Assembly: GCF_021869535.1 (NCBI RefSeq)
Contig: NW_026262701.1
Coordinates: forward strand, 49,665,278-49,729,277
Origin: Mytilus californianus
Lineage: Eukaryota > Mollusca > Bivalvia > Mytilida > Mytilidae
Direction: 5' to 3'
DNA: 64,000 bases
The notes beneath the pieces are model-generated. The model had not been told where the DNA came from. It saw only the letters and a program-made list of their open reading frames with translations, and did no database searches. The number at the start of each line of letters is the position of its first letter. Position 1 is the stretch's first letter. The position numbers and the translations under genes are program-made. Below, piece by piece: positions 55,895 to 64,000 of the stretch.

Positions 55895-57300
55895 ACATCC
55901 TAATAATTTCTAGCTGGGAACCCGGACTAAGCACCAAAATAAAAAGTTTTGAAAGGTATCACGATCACTGCCTTTTAGAAAAACAATATTGAATAAAATA
56001 ACACCTTAAAAGTTTTGTTACACAATTTCAATAAGTAAAGCGACTTTTTTTTAAGTAGTTATATATAGGTCCGAATTAAAAACGATAAAAAAAAGCATAG
56101 TAATGCTTTGCCAAAATGTGATTTATATCTCGCTATTCTATAAAAAAAAAAAGAAACGCTATAGAAATTATAAGTCACGGGGCCTTTTTTAAGCTACAGA
56201 TATACCACAGATAGTGCATAACTATAAATTGTAAAGATTATAATGGAAACCCTTGAAACTAAACAACGATTGAATCTGGTAATCATGACTGAGTATATGA
56301 TAACTATTACAATATTAAAATATATCATTTCCCAATTATAGAATCCGAAGTATTTTATTTATATAAATCCTTGGAAGAATTTAGAAATAAAATAGGAGGA
56401 GATAACTCTTCATTCTGTGCTTTAAGAAAACAAGCTGGAAAATTGGACGGTCACAGATCTCGCTTTTTGTTACTAAACAATATGTAAATTTTATGTACAT
56501 TCCTTAATGAAAAAAGCGATTATTTGTGTTATCTCCCCTTATTTGACAAAATTGAAAAAGATGAATTAAGCGAATAGTATTCCGAATTTGTAAAAACAGT
56601 CAAAATGTTATGATTATACATCTTTTGACACCACATATAGTTAGTTCATGGGCTCTTTAGTATGCAAAGATTGTTACACTTTCTAAACACTATGCCATAA
56701 TAGATCTCAAGGCTACTATAATAGTCAGTACTAAGTATTTGACATCTTAATATTTACTGTTATGTCGTAAATAGCACCAAACATTGAAAACTTACATTCT
56801 TAAACTCAGAAAAGTTCCTATACCTTTTAACAGCAAGGGAACTAAATAATTCAGTTAACATGTTGATGGTGGTTTCCTCCGCTGGTCTGGCGATTTTAAA
56901 TACTTACTTGCAGATTTAAATAAGATTTTATCATGCAAGTAAAACAAAACCGTAGCAGAGAATGTGAAAGAAAATAAAACACTTAAAACATGCTGATATA
57001 TAAACCAAGCCGTCCATCAATCTTATATTGAAGGGTGTACATAATTTCATTGAAGAAAAAAAAAAAGAAACGATTAAGTCTAGTTTGAAACAATAAGTAA
57101 GCGAATACATTTTAACCCACCACCTCTAGCAGTTGCAAAAAATTGCTAGCAATCGATAAACTAAGAGCTGATAATGCTAATGATAAAATAAGTAAGTACA
57201 CTATTCTAGTGACGCTCAATCGATTTGTTTTGTTTGTCATTTTTAATTTCGACTTATGATCTTGTCACGTTGGTATCTTCTTCTTTTCTCTTTGTGATAT
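55895..57300. other. Upstream of CEP89, no gene recognised
   Basis: AT-rich intergenic sequence on the far side of the promoter. If the promoter is bidirectional, a plus-strand transcript would start here, but no coding first exon was found. Confidence 0.4.
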
Positions 57301-57309
57301 AAAATTGTT

Positions 57310-57645
57310 GTTATGATTGACTGTTATTTGTTTAATGTTCAGTGGGAAATAGTTCATGTATTTCAGGACGAGATCAAATTGCTTTTAATCTTATTGGAAG
57401 CATTTTTGCAAAGTCGCTCGATCAGTATGGAGGGTGGAAATGTTGGACTGCCGTTGGAAAAGAGGATATATCGGATAGGAACAGAACTTTTGCTTTGCGA
57501 CAGGACACCTATAGATCATTGAAATAGTTTTTGCACGGTTTCTTTGGCGCGCAGAGTGCGAGACACTATCCCTACAAAAGGCATCCGATTTAATATCCAT
57601 ATTCCAACCGATCACCTCTTCTGGCATAGGTTTTGCGGAGGAGAG
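57310..57645 (+). repeat. Dispersed mussel repeat fragment
   Basis: TGGGAAATAGTTCATGTATT TCAGGACGAGATCAAATTG, TATGGAGGGTGGAAATGTTG and TAGGAACAGAACTTTTGCTT resemble a repeat I recall from mussel sequence. Three overlapping open frames of 60-78 codons occur on both strands; none looks like a protein family. Confidence 0.4.
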
Positions 57646-58160
57646 GGGGGTCCAGATGATTATATCTCAACCTGCCTGTCAACCTTGGAGTTTGGGCTGC
57701 AACATGTGTAACGGAATCAATGAAAGTTTCAACACAGTTTACAAGTGGTTGAATTTGCAATTACAAGTGATTCATTGTTAGTCATTGACATCACCACAAA
57801 ATGCTATATATCATAAGTGAACATTTCCAAGTAGGCAAGAAATCAAAACATTCAATCATGTGTCGATTTCACAACAAGAAATACATCAAATGGTTGTTTT
57901 CTTTACAAAAAAGCCAACAAAACCCTAGGCTTTTGCTCCTTAACTTGAGTAGGTCTGATATTTGTTGTTCAAAGTCCCGACAAACACGGATATACACGAA
58001 GGAAGAACATCTCAAATATTTTAACGAATCGTACTGTAGGCACAGATTAATTATCTTACTTTTATTTTCACTGTTAAGTACCTGTTTCCTTCTTAAGGAC
58101 AACAGCTAAAAGAATTATTTCACTACTTGTATGTATTATGTATTATAGTCATCTGTGAGG

Positions 58161-58209
58161 ATGAAAAGGGAGGCGTTCATCTGTGTGATTCTCGCAATTA
58201 TTCTTAGTG
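58161..58209 (+). CDS. Possible first coding exon of a secreted protein (partial gene)
   Basis: ATG opens MKREAFICVILAIILS, a short basic start followed by a hydrophobic core, which is the form of a signal peptide. It ends in phase 1 (AGTG) at a consensus donor GTAAGTTC. First exons that carry a signal peptide and end in phase 1 are common in animal secreted proteins. No convincing second exon was found on the plus strand up to 64000, so the rest would lie beyond the window or the exon is spurious. The product is not recognised. Confidence 0.35.
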
Positions 58210-59045
58210 GTAAGTTCTTCTGACAGTGAAAAATTAAATATTAAGTTAAATGACATGTTTTTTCTTTCTTTTAGTTTACAACTGTCATTCAACAAAGTAA
58301 TATATAGTGACAATTGTTAATGTAATCAAATATATTATGTACATGTACATTATATCATATGAAAAACAATATGGAGTTAACCATAGAATGCATGTAGGAG
58401 CACACATTCTCTGTCAACTGAAGCACCAAGGGAGTTGAATTTATCGTTTTTTCTCTCAATTTCCATACCGATCGAATATAAGTTAATGGTTTTTCCCGAT
58501 CTGTGATTAGAAAACTTGACGAAAGAGTGTAGGTCACATTTTCCTAAATATTTTAAAAAAAGTATAAGAAAAATATCGAACTTCAAGGTAAATTCAAAAA
58601 GGGGAAGGTCCAAATAAACTGAAAAAAATCAAACGTTATCAACCAACATAACAAGTGAAAAACAACTGTCATATTCCTGACTTCAGTCAGTACATATGTT
58701 TGTATATCTGTATTGTCCTTCTGCCACTGTGTGGTTCCGTGGGTTCAGAGATATTTAGTTTGGTTTGAATTTACTGTAACAAAATCAATATTCATACCGA
58801 TAATGTTGTCATTCTAAGATCTAATCACAGTATTGATTTGGTAACATTTAAGAATAAGTTTATTCAAAGGATCGACAAGTCAAGTTTATAAATTAACGTG
58901 CTCGGTAAACAACACCACCGTAAACATTAGGAAATGTGCTATCCCGTATGCATTAAGTTTTCTACAAGTATCGGCAAACTTCTGACACGGGCATAGCAAA
59001 TGCTATTGTGATATGCAAATACCGTGAGATGGTGCCAAAGAAACA
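58210..59045. other. Intergenic or intron of the 58161 candidate gene, no feature seen
   Basis: No second exon for the signal-peptide candidate and no bounded repeat could be supported here. Confidence 0.35.
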
Positions 59046-59048
59046 TAA

Positions 59049-60322
59049 GGGGACGACCATTTGATATTCTGGGGGGGGCCAGGAGGATTTTGAAAATAAA
59101 TAACTCAGCCTTGATAATCACAAAAATAAATGGTTTGTACTGTGGTAGTTTGAAAATAAATTACCTGACTTGCAATGTATTGAAAATAAATAACTCAGCA
59201 GGTCTAATCGAAAGTATGAGATGGCACCAGATTCTTCATAAATTCATCTTTTTTCCAAAAAAAAAATCGGGAAACACTTCCCATATCTTTTAATAATAAA
59301 AGTATAAATATTATTTAAATATACTTGAAATGTCAGAAAATTGGTTTCATTTAACTTGAGGTTAATTGTCTCAGGAACACTTACCTCACTTTTATTAAAT
59401 CAGGGCCGTAACTACATTGAGACAAATGCCTCATGTAGGAAATTTCAAATTGTGTTCACCGTGAGTGCCTTGCAAGAAGCAAGTTCTGTTCTCCCTCAGA
59501 CGTAGCCCCTGATTTTTCGGGATCAATGTTTCTTATTTATTTGTCTTCTGTTCATTGATTGCCCTTCTGTATTCTGTTAGTGTTGCATTCATTTTGTAAT
59601 TTAGTAATTTTATTATTAACTTGATCATGAGTTTAAATAAACACAGCAGCCACAGACTTAACTATGTGAATTACATTTTTGCTTTATCATGCATATTTGT
59701 CTTTTGATGTTGTTCCTAGAAACTTAAGTCTAATTACACTGAATCTATAACGTGATTTTGCTTTGAGACCAAAATATTGTCATAAAATTATTAAAACAGA
59801 ACTTGCATTTTCAGTTTAAGAAAGGGTCTGGGGAACACCCAGAAGGCATGATTTTGCATCATTTGTTCTATAGCTTCTTGGGCCTTCAGCGGTTCAAAAA
59901 CCCTTCAAAAAAAATTTTGCCTCGCTCCGCTCGGCGGAACATGTTTGCCAATACTTTTCAAAGAGCCTTAGTTACAACCAAACTTTAATACTGTGTATGT
60001 ATGCAATACATGTATATGCATTGGGGAATATAGAAGATTCATTTCTGCAGAGGATAATAATTAATTCTGATTAAATGCTACATAATGACTTGACTATACA
60101 TGAATTATTTATAATAAACAAATAATTTAAAAATTGTATGTTATCGAATATTATAAATATAGTTGTGAAAATAAATAATCAGTCCCTTGCTTTAATGAAA
60201 ATGAAAAATCTTGCTTCAATAGTGCAGAAAATAGATAATCTGTCCTCTTAGTTTACAAAAATAAATAACCGATCCAAAACAAATCCTCCTGGCCCCCCCC
60301 AGAATATCAAATGGTCGTCCCC
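59049..60322. mobile_element. Harbinger-like non-autonomous element, 1.27 kb
   Basis: Inverted ends of about 42 bp: GGGGACGACCATTTGATATT at the left, continuing through a G run to CCAGGAGGATTT, with the inverse ending at 60322. TAA is duplicated on both sides (59046-59048 and 60323-60325). The interior has repeated gaaaataaataa units near both ends and no intact transposase. Similar end layout and the TWA duplication suggest kinship with the two poly-G MITEs, but the end sequence is a different subfamily. Confidence 0.65.
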
Positions 60323-60325
60323 TAA

Positions 60326-61142
60326 GCGTCCAAAAAAGGAGAATTAACAATAAGAAAACAAAAAATCGTCCCTTTTGCTGTAAAAGTTTCCCGTGTAAAA
60401 CTGAAATATCTAAATCTAAGAAAGGATAGTCATTGCTGTTTATATTTGATTTATTCAAAATATGTTTTTTTGGGTTAAAATTAGGCAGAATATTTAGTGA
60501 ATTGTTTAATACTTAACGAAAAAATTTCATCAAAGCAGAGACATATATTAAAAGGCATATAAATACGCAAATGTGTATACATACATGTCTCTGATTTCAT
60601 CAAGATAACGGTAAGACGGTGTTAAAGTTTTGAATGGTAGAGTTATTATTAACTATACTCGATGGCGCAAAAGGACGCATTTTTGGCGCAAACGAATCGA
60701 TTTGTTCTATACGCCAATATTTAAGGAAGACAACTCTACATTAGTCATAGTAGATTTATAGAAATAATATTATTCTGAATTAATATTTTGCATTATATCG
60801 AGTAGATCTAATTTTAATGATCTGCGGTAGATCTTAGTCGTTTAATTCAATTGTATTTTTAAAATAGTTCTGTGGTAACTTTTTGGTGTTCAGCGGTGTT
60901 CTGTGGTATGCAATGTACATATGGGTCGTGTAAAGCAGGGCGTAAATTCCCTGTTTCTATTTTTAGCTATTTAGAGTTTTCGCGGGGATCGTTTTTCTCG
61001 TGCTAAAGAGACTCGAGGTATTTAAACCTCGTCTTGCCAATATTTCTTTAGATTGGGGAAAACTTTCGTACTGGTAAGTTGAACTTAAAATCAGATTTAT
61101 TCAGATTTAATGTTTGACTTAAATATTTATTTCGTTGAATAA
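60326..61142. other. Intergenic, no gene recognised
   Basis: Contains the words GCGCAAAAGGACGCATTTTT and GGCGCAAACG near 60665-60695, and a palindrome CGAGGTATTTAAACCTCG near 61013-61030. AACTTTCGTACTGGTAAGTT near 61060 looks like an exon end, but no coding frame supports it. Confidence 0.35.
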
Positions 61143-61202
61143 AGGATTTGTAAGTAACTTAGACTTAGTAACTGTTACAATTTCTTACTATACAAATCCT
61201 TG
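61143..61202. repeat. Foldback hairpin
   Basis: AAGGATTTGTAAGTAA at the left pairs with TTACTATACAAATCCTT at the right, with about 25 bp between. It may be a very small foldback element. Confidence 0.4.
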
Positions 61203-61229
61203 GTTGAATAAACGTATTTACACTTTTGG

Positions 61230-61395
61230 TATTTAGCAATATTTTGCCTCCGAATGACCTTAAATCTACTCCGAATCACCTTTTGACGTCAGGCAACAAT
61301 CACTTTTTAATTGTGACGTCAAATGTTTTGAATTATGATGTCAAAGTTTACGGGAACCTGTGTGATTTTACGTAATGGCGGACAAATTTGCATAC
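61230..61395. repeat. Diverged relative of the CRE-bearing MITE
   Basis: Shares the order of motifs with the element at 61778: TTTTGACGTCAGG, an AACAATCACTTTT segment, TGTGACGTCAAA, ACGGGAACCTGTGTGA and TAATGGCGGACAAAT. The terminal inverted repeats are lost, so it is a relic about 545 bp from the intact copy. Confidence 0.55.
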
Positions 61396-61539
61396 AAGTG
61401 TTAATACGTCTATAGTTAGTCCGGATTTATCATAAAGAGATGTGGTCCCAGGATGGGATATTTTTTGATAGAAGATGGCTAATACGAGAATCTTCAGACA
61501 TGTCAGAATTGATGGTTGTTTAATTGATTCGGGGTCAGA

Positions 61540-61620
61540 CCCATATATATAATCCGACAGTCCTGACTCCTGTAGTCCGACAGTCCTATAATCCGACAGC
61601 CCGATAGTCCGACGCGCGGT
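61540..61620. repeat. Short CCGACAGTC-type tandem repeat, arm 1
   Basis: Repeats of TCCGACAG separated by 2-8 bases (AATCCGACAGTCCTGACTCC then TGTAGTCCGACAGTCC). The inverse-oriented arm is at 62970-63070. Confidence 0.7.
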
Positions 61621-61777
61621 CACTTGTCTCTGAAAAATATGCCTATATAGACATGGAACGTGTGCAAATTGACTTTTTTTCACACAGAAAATTATCAAAT
61701 CAGTCAGTCAGTATGAATTTTTGGACTGGTAAATTCCGTCAAGAACCCCTCGAAAGTTGAGAGGTCACAGTGGAATA

Positions 61778-61945
61778 CACCTTATCGCTATTCCCGGCTG
61801 ACCCGAGAATCTGTCCCGCTTGAACTTTTGACGTCATACAACAATCACTTTTCCATTGTGGCGTCAGATATTTTGTATTGTGACGTCAAAATTTTACGGG
61901 AACCTGTGTGATGGCCAGTAATGGCGGACAAATAGCGATAAGGTG
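61778..61945. mobile_element. Small TA-flanked MITE carrying CRE-like motifs
   Basis: The left end CACCTTATCGCTATT is repeated in inverse at the right end, ending at 61945, and TA lies directly outside both ends. The interior holds TGACGTCAT, GGCGTCAG and GTGACGTCAA, full or near CRE/ATF sites. The right half reads TAATGGCGGACAAATAGCG. TA target duplication suggests a Tc1/mariner-mobilised element. Confidence 0.65.
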
Positions 61946-62159
61946 TATACATGTACACTCACTATCGGGATTAATGGAGAGGTGTCACTAACGAATTTAC
62001 AACAATATGTACAAGGGCAATCCCCACCTCAACACAAAGAAAGCGCTAGGACACCGGGAAGTCTGTTATCATGGTGAAAGAAGCCGAATTATTTGTAGAG
62101 AACCAGGTGCCTGTTAGGCATGAACAGACAAACCAAAGAGTTATCAGAAGATTGATTTC

Positions 62160-62345
62160 CAGGTCAAAGTTGTGGGTAACTTCGACCACCGAGGCCCCAA
62201 AGTTTAAACTCCGGTCTTGGTAACAGAGATGTGAGAGGGAGGGTGAAATTCACCCTTCTTGGGAAAGAAATGTCTCGCACCTAGAGTCAGAATCGACCCG
62301 GGACCTTTAGCACTGCAACCATCGGTCTTAACCACTATCTGATTT
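62160..62345 (-). mobile_element. tRNA-derived SINE
   Basis: On the minus strand the head reads ATAGTGGTTAAGACCGATGG (A-box region) and then GGTCCCGGGTCGATTCTG (B-box region), a pol III tRNA-like promoter. A tail with AGAAGGGTGAATTTCACC follows. It does not fold as a functional tRNA, and the head-plus-tail layout fits a bivalve SINE. Confidence 0.55.
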
Positions 62346-62479
62346 GTCTGCTGTGTGTGAATAAGTACTGTCGTCACGTCATTGCCCATCTTTGTTCCGA
62401 TCTTTTTCACATTATTGGTGTCATGTCGTGATGATTCTAGCTATGACTAGGAATGTTTAGGTTCATATTATAATTAGTC

Positions 62480-62760
62480 CCTACCGACGAAGTGGAAGGG
62501 GACTTTATGGTTGTACCCTGTCTGTCTGTCTGTTTTGTCTGATCTGTCTGCCCTGTCTGTCTGTCTGTCTGTCCGTCAGTCCGTCCTGCAAATCAGTTTT
62601 CCACACTTCTTCATTCTTGAAGATTTTGATTTGACAATTGGTATATAGATTTATCATGACAAGTAACAGTTCAAGTTTGAATTTTGTTCCGGTCTGATTA
62701 TTTTGTGCAGAGTTATGGTCCTTGACATGACATTCAACCACATGTGGCATGCACGTGTAT
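62480..62760 (-). repeat. Dispersed repeat with (CTGT)n tract
   Basis: TAGTCCCTACCGACGAAGTG GAAGGGGACTTTATGG is followed by CTGTCTGTCTGTCTGT runs and GTCCGTCAGTCCGTCC. The layout resembles the GAC-rich ends of other repeats here, read in inverse. Confidence 0.5.
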
Positions 62761-62969
62761 GTAAACAGACATTCTCGTTATCAGCATCTACATGATGAAC
62801 AGGAATGGAATCTTATATTAATTGTTCAAACAATATAGGATTTAATTTTTATCCCATTACAACGCATTTCACTTTTTAAATTTTAAAAACTGCTCGCGTT
62901 TCGGCAGTATGCTAATAAGTTTATATGAAGACGATATCCATATCATTTGCAGCAGCACGGCTTCATGTC

Positions 62970-63070
62970 GGCCCATCTGACAGTCAGATTAACGGACTGT
63001 CGGATTATCGGACTATCGGTCTGTCGGACTACTGGACTGTCGGAATTTCGGGATGTCGGATTATAGCTAC
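62970..63070. repeat. Short CTGTCGGA-type tandem repeat, arm 2
   Basis: GGACTGTCGGATTATCGGAC, TATCGGTCTGTCGGACTACT: repeats of about 9-10 bp in the opposite orientation to 61540-61620. The open frame across it is a translation of the repeat. Confidence 0.7.
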
Positions 63071-63444
63071 GCTCCCGTTTGATTCAGCCATGCTGGATCT
63101 ATTTGATCATTCATTTCTGGATTTTATGATGGTGCAGAATTCAAAGTTATTAATTCATTCTAACTAATTGGATAGTGGAACCGGTAAAAAGTCTGCATGA
63201 ACCATAAATGAAGCTCCATAAGGGAGGGACCCAGGCACCCCCTCCCCCCCTCCTCCCCGCCCCAATCCACCTCTGATGTGTAAGTTATTGAATAAAATTT
63301 GGCACAAGATGTGTATTGATATCAAAGTTATTCCCACACTTTATTGTATTTTGTGCTATTATTCCCATTTTTTCCTAATAGGCAAGTAGGAGTATACTGA
63401 TACAATACAATAGCTCCTGTTACGGATGAGCTGTATTTTGAAAT

Positions 63445-63575
63445 AAACATCTATCTGATGAGTTCAGCCTTTTTCAACCGATTTTTATAGTTTGTTCTTT
63501 ATATGTTGTGCTGTTACACCACTGTCCCAGGTTAGGGGGAGGTTTGAGTGCTCACAAACATGTTTAAGGTTCATG
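63445..63575 (+). repeat. Fragment of the long dispersed mussel family
   Basis: CATCTATCTGATGAGTTCAG CCTTTTTCAACCGATTTTTA and CCAGGTTAGGGGGAGG match the interior of the copy at 20800-21335. It stops at ACATGTTTAA just before the poly-G MITE. Confidence 0.6.
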
Positions 63576-63626
63576 TAGACCCTTTGGCTAAAATGGCTGC
63601 ATTTTCACCTCAAAATTTACTCTTTA

Positions 63627-63649
63627 GGGAGCTACCATTTGATTTTTAT

Positions 63650-63680
<31 letters not shown>

Positions 63681-63947
63681 GGGGCTAGGATGAAAAATAT
63701 TGTCCTGCCTTTTTATTTTTCCCTCTATTGGGTCCTGCTTTTTTATTTTTCCCTCTATTCAGTCTGGCCTTTTTTTTTTTTTAGTTTATCCTGACTTTTT
63801 TTTACATAAATTGTCATCCTGCCTTTTTTTTTTTTGGCAAATAATCTCGTCCTGCTTTTTTTTTTACTCAAAACTCCTGTCCTGCCTATTATTTTCAAAT
63901 TTCATCCTAGCACCCCCCATAAAAATCATTATCAAATGGCAGCTCCC
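63627..63947. mobile_element. Harbinger-like MITE with poly-G tract (copy 2)
   Basis: Same structure as the element at 51227: GGGAGCTACCATTTGATTTT at the left, its inverse at the right, and TTA flanks at 63624-63626 and 63948-63950. A long G run (about 63651-63680) is followed by CTAGGATGA and repeated TCCTGCC-T(n) modules. Short reading frames rich in F and L here are translations of T tracts, not genes. Confidence 0.65.
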
Positions 63948-64000
63948 TTAGTACAGACTAACTTGTTCATCTGGAAAAGTTTTAAGGCATAGTATGCCCT

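Noticed and set aside
57801..58109. 102-codon open frame beginning MLYIISEHFQ
   Set aside because: No recognisable domain, AT-rich codon use, ends in a hydrophobic run before a stop; 102 codons is not exceptional by chance in 64 kb over six frames.
61010..61075. Possible 5' UTR exon ending TACTG/GTAAGTTG
   Set aside because: Good donor but no coding frame, no upstream promoter motif and no acceptor partner found.
62283..62345. A functional tRNA gene on the minus strand
   Set aside because: A- and B-box-like sequences are present, but the acceptor stem and anticodon arm do not pair; a SINE tail follows.

Overview
The window looks like nuclear DNA of a bivalve mollusc, most likely a marine mussel (Mytilus). 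It is AT-rich and intron-rich, and it is crowded with dispersed repeats whose sequences I recognise from memory as typical of mussel genomes. No bacterial, organellar or viral gene was seen.

One gene fills most of the window. On the minus strand, 22 coding exons from 55824 down to 1271 join in one open frame of 2379 nt (792 residues plus stop). The product is the mussel orthologue of CEP89 (CCDC123), a coiled-coil protein of the mother-centriole distal appendages needed for cilium formation. All junctions used have GT/AG borders and compatible phases, and conserved blocks run in the same order as in vertebrate CEP89 (about 783 residues, recalled from memory). A compact promoter with ETS-like and NRF1-like sites lies just upstream of exon 1. 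A possible poly(A) signal lies at 661-666.

Layout: 1-1270 is 3' UTR and flank. 1271-23818 holds exons 22 to 6 with introns full of repeat relics. Intron 5 (23819-31653) carries several dispersed repeats, one nested in another. Introns 3 and 2 hold a nearly continuous block of tandem arrays from about 34 to 45.3 kb: a three-subunit higher-order array, a 65-bp minisatellite of about 49 copies, an 89-bp array of about 22 copies that contains the 3' half of exon 3 with its 5' splice site, and a 436-bp higher-order array. Intron 1 (50019-55791) holds a small Harbinger-like MITE and a decayed hAT transposon.

Beyond the promoter (55.9-64 kb) there is no complete gene. There is one plausible signal-peptide first exon on the plus strand (58161-58209) and many transposon-derived elements: a 1.27-kb Harbinger-like element, a CRE-rich MITE, a tRNA-derived SINE and a second poly-G MITE.

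The most unusual observations are two separate tandem duplications inside the same gene. Each copies an exon 3' end with its donor site into the following intron, and one has expanded to about 22 donor copies. The exon 2/3 junction also has two equal-length, in-frame solutions.
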